Assembly (NCBI RefSeq): GCF_009905375.1
Contig: NC_133657.1
Coordinates: forward strand, 45,558,192 to 45,622,191
Direction: 5' to 3'
Source: Apium graveolens
Taxonomy: Eukaryota > Streptophyta > Magnoliopsida > Apiales > Apiaceae
DNA: 64,000 nucleotides
The notes beneath the pieces were generated by a model. The model did no database searches. It was not told the origin of the DNA and was given only the letters and a program-made list of their open reading frames with translations. Position 1 is the first letter of the stretch; the number at the start of each line of letters is the position of its first letter. The translations under genes and the position numbers were made by a program. Of the stretch, positions 10,599 to 20,320 are shown piece by piece.

Positions 10599-12028
10599 TG
10601 TTAGGGCGAAAACACGCACTAATATTCACGCAAGTATACGCGTTCGTAAGTAGAATACTTTCTAGTTCGTTCCCTCAGAGACTCAGACTAAATTATTGTC
10701 TAATTAAACTCACTCACCAATGTATGATTACTTCTCAATGTTAAGATAATAACACTTAAAATTGTTGATCAAATATTAACTATAATTAACTACTTAATTA
10801 ACCACTTAACTAACACTTCAAATTATCAATAATAAAACACTCATGAGATCATAACTTCATTATTACTTCCTTCTATAGCTATTGTTATTACATTTAGCAT
10901 GTGACAGTGATGACATTAATCGAATAACACGAAACTGATAAAAGCCAACTTTAATTGTACTAATACCATTCTACCAAGCATCCACAATTAAGATAGAAGT
11001 TGAATAGTCATCAATTATGTTGAGTTCCTATATGTCTACAGAAATTGACAACACAACGATTTAAGCACAAGTTATTCCTTTTGATTACATAGGGCAAATA
11101 AAACTGTTAGAGTTACCCACTAATCATGCACAACGTACATGAACCTATGCTAGCATGGCAAGTTCTAAATCTCAAGATCCACCGTCGCTTCACAAGAGAT
11201 TAACACCTTATCTTATATGTTCGCGACGCACATAAGACGAATACGCGCAACCAATACTAGATATCATGCAATCATCACACACTAAAGTATTAAACAATTA
11301 ACTAAAGAATTCCATAATAAATCCATTGTAACCCCATGATCACGATTAGCCCATAATAGAACTCATCGCCATCATGGGTTCATATGAAATCATGATAAAT
11401 AAACACAAGAAAATAATAACTAAACTAATTATATTAAAACAGAGTACATCACAAGAGTAAATAAGTCAAAGCAAGAAAACTAGCATCCAACGTTACAACG
11501 AAACAAGAATCACAAGAATATATGCTTCCTCTTCGTTGCGGTGTGCTAAATCGGTCTTCTTCCTTATCTCCTTCGCTTCTTGCGTAAAACACAATCTAAA
11601 ACATAATCTCCTTAATACTCTCCATGAAAACGTCTCAAATCTACCTATATAATAGTCCCATAAAACTCAGATTACATAGAAGTTGGAAGCCACACAGAAG
11701 TAGAAGTCTAAAATAATTCAGCTTTTTCCCCGACCTTGCGCGGCCGCTCAGCATTTCTGCGCGGGCGCGCAGGCTACTGCGCGACCGCTCAGCATTGCTG
11801 CGCGGGCGCGCATGACCCTACTGGAAAAATTCCAAGCTTGCTCCATTTCTTCGCCGTGGTGAACACATGCCAAGGCTTATTCTTGATGATTCCTCCCCCG
11901 AAATGCAACTAATACCCTGAAATGCATAAACACTAGAAAAACGCATTAAATACACAAAATACTTGATTTCAAGACACCAATTTAAGCCATTTTAAGACGT
12001 TCTAAGTGGTATAAAATGCCACTTATCA
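10599..12028 (-). repeat. Element D 3' LTR (1,430 bp)
   Basis: On the plus strand it runs from TGTTAGGGCG to CACTTATCA. Compared with the 5' LTR it lacks a segment of about 30 bases (near 11853) and a few bases near 10650. It carries the GC-rich dyad block (11736-11811) and a minus-strand TATA-like CTATATAAT complement at about 11645-11653. The polypurine tract complement CACCCCCAAACT follows at 12029. Confidence 0.92.
11736..11811. repeat. GC-rich double dyad in D 3' LTR
   Basis: Two copies of a unit made of GCGCGGCCGCTCAGCA (one copy with GACC) and CTGCGCGGGCGCGCAG-like parts. The second part is a near-perfect 7+7 palindrome around GG. It is repeated at 21463-21540 in the other LTR and at 14587-14664 inside the element. 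It stands out against AT-rich surroundings. Confidence 0.85.
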
Positions 12029-13171
12029 CACCCCCAAACTTAAATCGATGCTTGTCCTCAAGCGTCACAGACTCAAAACAAATAAAAATATGCATGAATG
12101 CAATCTATATGAAAATGCAACGATCCCCCTTACTACAATTAACCAACCAAATTGTCACATCTCAACGAATGCAGTTAGACATCTAAAGATCAATAAACTC
12201 ATGCAACCGGACAAACAGCCAGAAACGTGGTGTGTGCGAATGCTTAACAGATATGCTTCGGAACTAGACCAATTACTATGACTAGATTATCCTCAAGGCA
12301 ATCCTACGATTATACAAAGAATAAAAATTCTAGGCACAAAGTGATATACAACACTACAAGAACTCTGGAGCTTACTACGGAATTGTGCTTTTTATTTACA
12401 ACTCAAATGCTTATTTGACCGTGCAATGAGTGAGGTCCACAAAAGACTTATACAATGGTATCCATGTAACGAGCGTTAGGTTAGCGGATCCCAGACTCTA
12501 AAAGCCTTAGGTCACTAGGCACAAAGTCCCCTAAGAACTTAATAACTCGAATACCAAAGAGCCCACTCTTGATCAATTATGCAGAACTTTTTTTTTTTTC
12601 ATATCTTCTGAGCAAGTGCGTTTCGCTCCATCTTACTCAACCCTAGACTACTCGCAACATAAGCGAGCCGGCTACTAGCCATTTGACGCCTAGCCACAAC
12701 TAGCAACAACTTCCATATTTTTTTTTTCTCCAAAAAATTTTTCTTTTTCATGTTTTTATCACTAAGAACCTATAATCGAATTCTAAGCATAATAAATAGA
12801 TTGACCTTGAAAACAACCAAATCATAACAACAATCTAGCCCTTACGCATTCTTTAAGACTCAGTGGACTTACAATTGTTTCTAGCATGCATATCAACCTA
12901 CACAACTTAATATCACTTTAATGCTATCACTACACTCGCATCAATATCACAATTTAGTCGATAAATCATTGCAAAAGGGATCATAGTAAATGCATGAGCT
13001 ACATGACATTCATAAAAAAAAAACTATATGGCATAAATTATGCAACTATATGAACTAACTATCATGAATATGCAACTAAATGACACACACAATATTCCTT
13101 TAACTACCACCCCCAAACTAAAAATCTTCACTGTCCTCAGTGAAAGTAGTAGAAAGGAACACAGGGTATAC
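12029..13171 (-). other. Element D 3' untranslated region and polypurine tract
   Basis: The minus strand between the extra ORF and the 3' LTR has no supported gene. It is AT-rich, has T-runs at 12589-12599 and 12718-12727, and ends with the polypurine tract AGTTTGGGGGTG at 12029-12040. A CTTGTCCTCAAGCG segment (12050-12065) is of the kind often seen in Athila 3' regions. Confidence 0.6.
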
Positions 13172-14343
13172 CTACTCGGAGTCATCATCATCATCACCCT
13201 CAGCGGGTGGAGTATCAGGCGGCGGGTATGCAGAGTCCTCACCAAAAACTGGCCACTGGATATCAGCTCCAAGGCCTCGAAAAGCAGTCCCTAACGCAAG
13301 GGTGAGCTCCTGAGCAAACCTACTCTGCGTCTCATACATGGCATCCATCCGCCGTGAAAGCCTCCTATACTGGGCATCACCATCCCAGCACCCTCCTGAG
13401 CTCTCGACGAACCAGCCTCACCACGCCCTGGCCTAGCCATAGTAGCACCTCGTGCTGGACGCCCTCCTGGAAGACGATAACCCAGCCCATTCTCCTCAGG
13501 CTCACCACCGGTCCACTCCTGCATCCCATTCAGAGTGCCAGAATCTATCGGAGCTGCTGGCAACTGCAACTGCTCATGAGCCGGCCAGTTCACTCCCACT
13601 GCTCGGCATAGCTTCGTAACCGTGGATGCATAAGGGATGTTCATATGCTTTGCTCCCCTCAAAAACTTCAGAATTCCTTGGTAGATAAACTCACCAAGGT
13701 CCACATAGTATTCCTCATTCAGAATTCCCCACAACAGCTGTGCTCTCTCAACTGTGACCTCGTGTGTATGTGAAGAAGGCAAAATATTAGCACATATAAA
13801 TACATTCCATGCACGGGCATACCTGTTCATGGCAATCGCCGGAAAGTGACGATACTCATTATTGGCTGGACTGCGGTTCCAAACTGTGCCCGGTCGACAG
13901 AGAGTCGCACAAATCAAATCCAAGTCAAAATCCTCAGCAGTCTTTTCATTCCAGTTCTCCTCCTCGGGCTTCCTCTCTCGCTGTCCAATCACACGGCGAA
14001 TCACCGCAGGATGATAATCAACCGTCAGCCCACAGACTACAGAAGACCCATTCTTTTCAGCCTTCGCGTTCGCGTAGAACTCGCGAACAACGCTCATCGG
14101 TACTGCTTCGGGTGACTCACAAAAAGCTATCCACCCCTTCTCTGCGATCATGGGCAACAACTCACCATCCCTCCCTGATGGTAAAAGCCCCCTCTCCTTC
14201 AGAATCGGCTTCCCCAACAGCCTAGTGTACTCCTCCTCCGCAGCTCTGTCAGTTAACCGAGGCCTTGCAGCAGTGCCCCTCGAAGAATCAGCAGTAGGAA
14301 CTGTGCTGCTGCTGTCAATAGTGCGTGCTCTCTTGGGTGCCAT
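13172..14343 (-). pseudogene. Element D extra ORF, Athila ORF-1/putative plant transposon protein type, frameshifted near its end
   Basis: The ATG at 14343 (MAPKRART) opens 350 codons to a TAG at 13291. Residues 1-30 are basic and Ser/Thr rich. Conserved features are WIAFCESPEAVP (71-82) and VREFYAN (86-92), followed by GLTVDYHPAVIRRVIG, as in the Athila-associated 'putative plant transposon protein' family. Near 13390 the reading should change phase: the adjacent frame stays open to 13172 with a helical segment and an Asp-rich tail, so the printed end is a frameshift product. I see no signal peptide or membrane segment, so an envelope role is not supported. Function in the element is unknown. 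It reads in the same direction as pol, about 480 bases downstream. Confidence 0.75.
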
Positions 14344-14440
14344 TGATTCGTGAATAGAAGTGTGTAAGAACTGATTTTTGATATTTGTGAGAGGGTTTAA
14401 GTGTAGGAAGTTTTGTGGGAGATATGTAGGATAGGTGTAT

Positions 14441-14528
14441 GTATATATAGGGTATGGATTAGATTAGGGTTTGGGAATTAAGGGTTAAAATGATGGGGTA
14501 GTGGGAACAATTCGTGGGTTTATGGGCT
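14441..14528 (-). promoter_or_regulatory. Putative internal promoter of D extra ORF (TATA, telo-box, TGGGCY)
   Basis: On the minus strand, upstream of the ATG at 14343, are a TATA-like CTATATATAC (14441-14450), a telo-box AAACCCTAA (14464-14472) and a TGGGCT motif on the plus strand (14523-14528). Known: telo-boxes and TGGGCY (site II) motifs often occur together in plant promoters of growth-related genes. A promoter here is inference. Confidence 0.45.
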
Positions 14529-14586
14529 AAAACTATTTTTGTGTTTTTTTTTTCTGAACTGCAAAAAATTTTCTGGAACTCGACCC

Positions 14587-14664
14587 CTGCGCGGCCGCTC
14601 AGCATTTCTGCGCGGGCGCGCAGCAAGCTGCGCGGCCGCTCAGCATAGCTGCGCGGGCGTGCAG
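14587..14664. repeat. Internal copy of the GC-rich double dyad
   Basis: Same two-unit block and orientation as in both D LTRs, but between the end of pol (14823) and the putative extra-ORF promoter. Finding an LTR motif here is unexplained. Confidence 0.85.
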
Positions 14665-14822
14665 AGGGTCTCTGGAAAAAAAAAAATTCAGCCCCTGTTT
14701 TCTGATTTTTTTGTGTTTTTGGATAGGTTATTAACTTCTAAGGGTTCCTGTAACAACAATTCATGGGTTGCCTCCCACGCAGCGCTTCTTTTTCGTCATT
14801 AGCTTGACGTTCCGTACCTTTC

Positions 14823-16682
14823 TCAAGTAGTCAACAAAATGGCACTAACCACCTCTCGGTTTGCCATGTCCCCATAGTAGTGCTTCAACCGCTGACCGTT
14901 AACCTTGAATGCTTGGTCCGAATCATTCTCAAAAATTTCCACCGCTCCATGTGGAAACACAGTTTTGACAATAAAAGGTCCAGACCACCTTGATTTCAAC
15001 TTCCCAGGAAAAAGTCGGAGCTGAGAGTTGAATAAAAGAACTTGTTGCCCTGGCACAAATAACTTAGGATGTAGCTTCCTATCGTGCCACCTCTTCACCT
15101 TTTCCTTATACATTTTGTTATTCTCGTACGCTTGAAGTCGAAATTCATCAAGTTCATTAAGCTGAAGCATTCTCTTCTTACCAGCTGCATCTAAATCCAG
15201 GTTCAATTTCTTCAATGCCCAGTAGGCCTTATGCTCAAGCTCCGCTGGTAGATGACATCCCTTACCGTACACCAACTGAAACGGTGACATCCCTAGTGGA
15301 GTTTTGTATGCTGTTCTGTAAGCCCAAACAGCTTCATCGAGCTTTAAAGACCAATCCTTCCTTGACGGACAAACAACCTTCTCTAGAATGTGCTTTATCT
15401 CTCTGTTAGACACTTCCGCTTGACCATTTGTTTGCGGATGATAGGCAGTAGCTACTCGATGATTCACATTATAACGCTGCATCATAGAAGTGAACTTACG
15501 GTTGCAAAAATGCGATCCTTCATCACTTATGATTACCCGAGGCATTCCAAACCTTGTGAAAATTTGCTTATGAAGAAAATTTAGTACTACCTTTGCATCA
15601 TTTGTCGGTAAAGCTTTAACTTCGACCCATTTTGAGACATAATCGACTGCCAGCAAGATGTACTGATTATTGCAAGACGAGATAAAAGGCCCCATGAAAT
15701 CGATTCCCCACACATCAAAGACCTCGACTTCAAGCATCACATTTAATGGCATCTCATCCTTCCTTGACAAATTTCCCACTCTTTGGCAACGATCACACCT
15801 TAAAACAAACTGATGAGCATCCTTGAACAAAGTAGGCCAGAAAAAACCTGCTTGCAGAATACGAGCTGCCGTCTTCTCACCTCCATAGTGTCCACCATAA
15901 ACCGTGGAATGGCAGTCTCGTAATATCCCCTCCGTCTCACAGAACGGGATACATCTCCTGATGATCTGGTCAGCTCCCTGTCTAAACAAATATGGTTCAC
16001 CCCACATATACCACTTCACCTCATGCAGAAACTTCTTCTTTTGCGCGGATGTCAAATTAAGAGGCATTATATTGCTGACAAGATAGTTTACAATATCTGC
16101 AAACCATGGTTCTTCCTCCTGAATTGCAAACAACTGCTCATCCGGAAAAGATTCATTGATTAACGTCCTATCTTGTGAAGTAGAATCGGGATTCTCCAAC
16201 CTAGAGAGATGGTCAGCTACTTGATTCTCGGTACCTTTTCTATCTTTGATCTCTAACTCAAATTCTTGAAGTAAAAGCACCCAACGAATGAGTCTCGGCT
16301 TCGAATCCTTCTTAGAAACCATATAGCGAATAGCTGCATGATCAGTGAATACTGTTACTTTCGTACCAAGCAGATAAGATCGAAATTTCTCAAAGCCAAA
16401 GACTATAGCCAAAAGCTCCTTCTCAGTAGTGGTGTAGTTCAATTGGGCACCATTTAAAGTCTTACTCGCATAATAGACCACATGGAAGAGATTTTTCTTG
16501 CGCTGTCCCAGAACTGCACCTACCGCATAATCACTCGCATCACACATCATCTCAAACGGTTCTGTCCAATCTGGTGCTGTAATAACTGGTGCAGTGATCA
16601 AACTCTTCTTGAGAGTCTCGAATGCTACCAAACATTTATCATCAAATTTGAAAGGCACATCTTTCTCAAGCAAATTGCACAA
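14823..16682 (-). CDS. pol: Element D RNase H and integrase (pol C-terminal part, intact frame)
   Basis: The 619-codon minus-strand frame holds RNase H with D48 (MMCDAS), E88 (TTEKEL) and D114 (VFTDHA), plus VADHLSR near 157. Integrase follows: zinc finger H258, H265, C296, C299, then catalytic D328 (WGIDFMGPF), D387 (IISDEGSHF) and E423 (NGQAEVSN), with the normal 35-residue spacing between the last Asp and Glu. A GPF motif region (SRWSGPFIV) ends it; there is no chromodomain, as expected for Athila. The apparent start is not a real initiation site: the same frame continues upstream into RT and is separated only by one TGA at 16714-16716. All catalytic residues are present. Confidence 0.9.
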   Translation of the reverse strand: MCNLLEKDVPFKFDDKCLVAFETLKKSLITAPVITAPDWTEPFEMMCDASDYAVGAVLGQRKKNLFHVVYYASKTLNGAQLNYTTTEKELLAIVFGFEKFRSYLLGTKVTVFTDHAAIRYMVSKKDSKPRLIRWVLLLQEFELEIKDRKGTENQVADHLSRLENPDSTSQDRTLINESFPDEQLFAIQEEEPWFADIVNYLVSNIMPLNLTSAQKKKFLHEVKWYMWGEPYLFRQGADQIIRRCIPFCETEGILRDCHSTVYGGHYGGEKTAARILQAGFFWPTLFKDAHQFVLRCDRCQRVGNLSRKDEMPLNVMLEVEVFDVWGIDFMGPFISSCNNQYILLAVDYVSKWVEVKALPTNDAKVVLNFLHKQIFTRFGMPRVIISDEGSHFCNRKFTSMMQRYNVNHRVATAYHPQTNGQAEVSNREIKHILEKVVCPSRKDWSLKLDEAVWAYRTAYKTPLGMSPFQLVYGKGCHLPAELEHKAYWALKKLNLDLDAAGKKRMLQLNELDEFRLQAYENNKMYKEKVKRWHDRKLHPKLFVPGQQVLLFNSQLRLFPGKLKSRWSGPFIVKTVFPHGAVEIFENDSDQAFKVNGQRLKHYYGDMANREVVSAILLTT

Positions 16683-16715
16683 CGGCTTAGATATCTTTGA
16701 AAAGTCCTTGATGAA

Positions 16716-17465
16716 TCACCGATAAAAACCCGCATGACCAAGAAAACTACGGATTCCTTTCACAGAATTGGGTGGGGGAAGATTTTCAATGACTCCCACC
16801 TTGGCCTTGTCCACCTCCAGACCCTTGCTAGAGACCTTATGCCCAAGGATAATGCCTTCACGCACCATAAAATGACATTTCTCCCAATTAAGCACCAAAT
16901 TAGTTTCCACGCATCTTTTGAGTACGGCGCGCAGATTATTCAAACATTCATCATATGAGTGTCCAAAGACGGAGAAGTCATTCATGAACACTTCGACGTT
17001 ATTTCCAATCATGTCAGAGAATATAGCCATCATACATCTCTGAAAGGTGGCCGGGGTGCCACATAACCCAAATGAAACTCTACGAAAAGCAAATGTGCCA
17101 AATGGACAAGTGAAGGTAGTCTTTTCCTGATCCTCTGGTGCAATACAAATCTGATTATACCCGGAATAACCATCCAGAAGACAAAAATACTCATGTCCCG
17201 CCAATCTGTCAAGCATTTGATCAATAAATGGAAGAGGAAAGTGATCCTTCCTTGTGGCTTTGTTCAATTTCCTATAATCCATGCATACTCTCCATCCTGT
17301 AACTGTTCGAGTAGGGATGAGCTCATTCTTTTCATTTGCGACCACAGTGATACCTCCTTTCTTAGGTACACATTGTACGGGGCTTACCCACGAGCTGTCA
17401 GAAATAGGATAAATGATGCCTGCATCTAGCCATTTCAGAATTTCTTTCTTCACCACCTCCTTCAT
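16716..17465 (-). pseudogene. pol: Element D reverse transcriptase, catalytic Asp changed to Asn and premature TGA
   Basis: 249 codons cover RT from WLDAGIIYPISDSSWVSPV through VCMDYRKLN, FPLPFIDQMLDRL, LDGYSGYNQI, SFGLCGTPATFQ and the catalytic box at 161-163. The box reads FMNDF; the family has FMDDF, so N162 replaces the first metal-binding Asp. The frame ends at a TGA after GHAGFYR, inside the conserved GFYRRFI motif, and RNase H resumes in the same frame after it. The TGA is what a C-to-T change in an Arg codon at CpG would give. The upstream join to gag-protease is also broken: 17466-17677 is recognisable linker in a shifted frame. This copy cannot make an active RT. Confidence 0.88.
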
Positions 17466-17677
17466 GATGGGATTCAGTCTTCATTGCTGTTCCACAGTTG
17501 GCTTACTACCTTCCTCTAGCAGAATTTTATGCATACAATATGAAGGACTTATCCCCTTGATGTCTGCTATGGTCCATCCTATAGCCGATTTGAATTATCT
17601 CAAAATCCTTAAGAGCTTGTCTTCCTCACTACCTGAAAGGTCAGCTGAAATAATAACAGGTAACGTAGATGAATCAC

Positions 17678-20179
17678 CTAACTCAAGTGTTCAGGTAGTG
17701 GTTTGAGCTCCAAGGTAGGTGCTTCCTCTATTGATGGTTTGAGCTTCCCTTCAGCATTCTTAAGGTCAGAAGTACCAAGAGATTCAAATGGTATGTCCAG
17801 CTTTCGCTTCCAGGGAGAAGCGTTCAAATATTGTAATTGCTCGTTGCTATCTTCATCATCACTGTCAAATTCCCCCACTAAGGCCTTTTCCAATGCATCA
17901 GACATTAGCATGTGCTCGAGTTCCGAAGTAACCGCGGAATCAATCACATCCACTTTTAAGCACTCCTCATCTTCTGTAGGGAATTTCATTGCCTTGAATA
18001 CGTTGAAGGTCACATCCTGATCTTGGACCCGCATAGTAAGTTCTCCTTTTTGCACATATATCAAGGTACGGCCAGTAGCCAAGAAGGCCCTCCCCAAGAT
18101 TATGGGAATCTTCTTATCTTCCTCAAAATCCAGAATAACAAAATCTGCTGGAAAGAAGAGCTTATCCACCTTGACGAGCACATCCTCAACTATGCCCCTT
18201 GGGTAAGTAATGGAACGGTCCGCCAATTGTAGCGACATGTATGTGGGTTTTGGATCAGGCAGATCCAGCTTTTTAAAAATCGACAAGGGCATCAGATTAA
18301 TGCTTGCTCCCAAATCACAAAGGCACTTGTCAAAAGTTAGATTGCCAATGGTGCAAGGAATGGTGAAGCTTCCTGGATCTTTCAGTTTTGGTGGTAACTT
18401 TTGTTGCAGAACCGCGCTGCATTCTTCTGTGAGAGCAACGGTTTCAAGGTCATCCAGTTTCACCTTCCTTGAAAGAATAGTCTTCATAAACTTCGCATAA
18501 CTAGGCATCTGTTCCAGAGCCTCAGCGAAAGGTATATTGATGTGAAGTTTCTTGAACACCTCCAGAAACTTCCCGAACTGTCTATCCAGCTTTTGTTGCT
18601 GCAATCTCTTAGGAAAAGCTGGTGGAGGATAGAGCTGTTTCTCCCCTGTATTAGCCTCAGGCAGAGTGTGTTCAACAGTAGACTTCCTTGGTTCCGCCGC
18701 TTTCTCCTTTTTCTTAGATTCTTTATCTCTAACTTCAGCTTCTACTTCTTTTGCCTTTTCATCCTCAGCTACTTTTCCAGACCTTAAGGTAATAGCCTTG
18801 ACTTGCTCTTTAGCTTCCTTCCTTCCTGGTACTTCCGTGTCACTGGGAAGAGTGCCAGGTTGACGATTGAGCACTGCATTGGCTAATTGACTGATTTGAT
18901 TTTCCAAGGTCTTGATAGAAACCGCCTGACTCTTGCACAACAGCTTAAGTTCCTCAAAATCAGCACTAGTAGGTGCAGCTGCACTTCCCTGTTGAGGATA
19001 TGATTGCCTTGTAGCATACTGCTGTGGTTGCTGGAATCCAGGTGGGTTAAACTGTTTACTCACCCCTTGCTGATATGGTGGCTGAATAGCATTCTGATTA
19101 TTCCCCCAGCTGAAATTTGGATGATTTCTGTTATTAGGATGATAGGTCGCTGGCACAGGCTGCTGTTGTCGCTGATAATTATTCAAATACTGAACAGATT
19201 CGTTGACAAGAGAACATTGATCCATAGCATGAGAACCTGCACAAAGCTCACAAACCATAGCTATTTGATTAACTCCATACGTAGCCAGAGAATCAACCTT
19301 CATTGATAGCGCTTGGAGCTGGGCTGCAATAGCGGTGGCTAAATCAACTTCCAGAATATCTGCGACCTTGCCTGACGTCATCCTCTGAGTTGGGTTTTGA
19401 TGCTCATTTGCAGCCATCGTCTCTATAAGATTATATGCCTCAGTATAGCTTTTAGCCCATAAGGCGCCTCCAGCTGCTGCATCGAGCATGGGCCGAGATT
19501 GGGCCCCCAAACCATTATAAAAACCAGTGATTACCATCCAATCCGGCATTCCATGATGTGGACATTTTCTCAACATTTCCTTGTAGCGTTCCCAAGCCTC
19601 GCACATAGATTCTGTAGGTTGCTGCGCAAACTGAGTAAGAGCACTCCTCATAGCAGCAGTCTTTGCCATTGGATAAAACTTTACCAGAAACTTTTGCGCA
19701 AGATCTTGCCACGTAGTGATGGACCCAGCTGGTTCAGAATATAACCAGTCTTTAGCCTTATCCCTCAGTGAGAATGGGAAAAGCCTCAACTTGATAGCCT
19801 CATCAGTCACGCCATTATACTTAAAAGTGCTGCAGATCTCGACAAAATTCCTTATGTGCATGTTGGGGTCTTCAGTTGCCGCTCCTCCAAAAGAAACAGA
19901 ATTCTGCACCATCTGAATAGTGCCCGGCTTGATTTCAAAGGTGTTAGCTTGAATAGCCGGATGAAGGATGCTTGACTGAATATCATCAATTTTAGGCCGA
20001 GAAAAATCCATAAGAGCTGGATCAGCTTGAACAATACGATCTCCCATGGTTACTGGTTCTTTCTGCTCAGTTCCTGAATCCGAATCCTCAAAATCTAACT
20101 TTTCCGGAATATCAAGAACTTCGTCTGTCTCCTCAATTGTATCTAAATTCCTCTTGCGAGCACGAGAACGAGTTTGCAT
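17678..20179 (-). CDS. gag: Element D gag and aspartic protease
   Basis: The 833-codon minus-strand frame starts at the ATG 20177-20179 (MQTRSRARKRN), about 140 bases after the primer site. Residues 130-225 are the gag capsid core (LRLFPFSLRDKAKDWL, FYPMAKTAAMRS). One zinc knuckle of the short Athila form, CELCAGSHAMDQC, is at 310-322. A Gln/Pro/Asn-rich region (330-400), a heptad-like segment and a Lys/Glu-rich linker follow. The protease lies at roughly 620-730 with CDLGASINLMP and IILGRAFLATGRTLI. It ends at ELKPLPEHLS and a stop at 17678, where the family normally continues into RT, so a frame break lies near 17690. Gag forms the particle and the protease processes it. Confidence 0.9.
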   Translation of the reverse strand: MQTRSRARKRNLDTIEETDEVLDIPEKLDFEDSDSGTEQKEPVTMGDRIVQADPALMDFSRPKIDDIQSSILHPAIQANTFEIKPGTIQMVQNSVSFGGAATEDPNMHIRNFVEICSTFKYNGVTDEAIKLRLFPFSLRDKAKDWLYSEPAGSITTWQDLAQKFLVKFYPMAKTAAMRSALTQFAQQPTESMCEAWERYKEMLRKCPHHGMPDWMVITGFYNGLGAQSRPMLDAAAGGALWAKSYTEAYNLIETMAANEHQNPTQRMTSGKVADILEVDLATAIAAQLQALSMKVDSLATYGVNQIAMVCELCAGSHAMDQCSLVNESVQYLNNYQRQQQPVPATYHPNNRNHPNFSWGNNQNAIQPPYQQGVSKQFNPPGFQQPQQYATRQSYPQQGSAAAPTSADFEELKLLCKSQAVSIKTLENQISQLANAVLNRQPGTLPSDTEVPGRKEAKEQVKAITLRSGKVAEDEKAKEVEAEVRDKESKKKEKAAEPRKSTVEHTLPEANTGEKQLYPPPAFPKRLQQQKLDRQFGKFLEVFKKLHINIPFAEALEQMPSYAKFMKTILSRKVKLDDLETVALTEECSAVLQQKLPPKLKDPGSFTIPCTIGNLTFDKCLCDLGASINLMPLSIFKKLDLPDPKPTYMSLQLADRSITYPRGIVEDVLVKVDKLFFPADFVILDFEEDKKIPIILGRAFLATGRTLIYVQKGELTMRVQDQDVTFNVFKAMKFPTEDEECLKVDVIDSAVTSELEHMLMSDALEKALVGEFDSDDEDSNEQLQYLNASPWKRKLDIPFESLGTSDLKNAEGKLKPSIEEAPTLELKPLPEHLS

Positions 20180-20297
20180 AAACGCTTGCTAAAGTACCTG
20201 AAACACAACCGAAAAGAGTAAGTAACTACTACGTCCTAATCACTGAGTCCTAATGACCAATGATGGTAAGTACATAAACTAAACAAATACGCCGAGT

Positions 20298-20314
20298 CCC
20301 CGGCAGCGGCGCCA
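20298..20314 (-). promoter_or_regulatory. Element D primer binding site
   Basis: Minus strand TGGCGCCGCTGCCGGGG, six bases from the LTR end. This is the Athila-type site thought to pair with Asp tRNA; the tRNA identity is from family knowledge. Confidence 0.85.
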
Positions 20315-20320
20315 AAAACT

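Noticed and set aside
13291..14343. Envelope gene in Athila element D
   Set aside because: No signal peptide or transmembrane segment is visible; the sequence matches the general accessory-ORF type instead.
13354..14353. Plus-strand frames (85-138 codons) opposite D's extra ORF
   Set aside because: Shadows of the minus-strand ORF; composition is typical of reverse frames.
18023..19916. Plus- and minus-strand frames inside D gag
   Set aside because: Overlap a clear 833-codon gag-protease frame on the minus strand.
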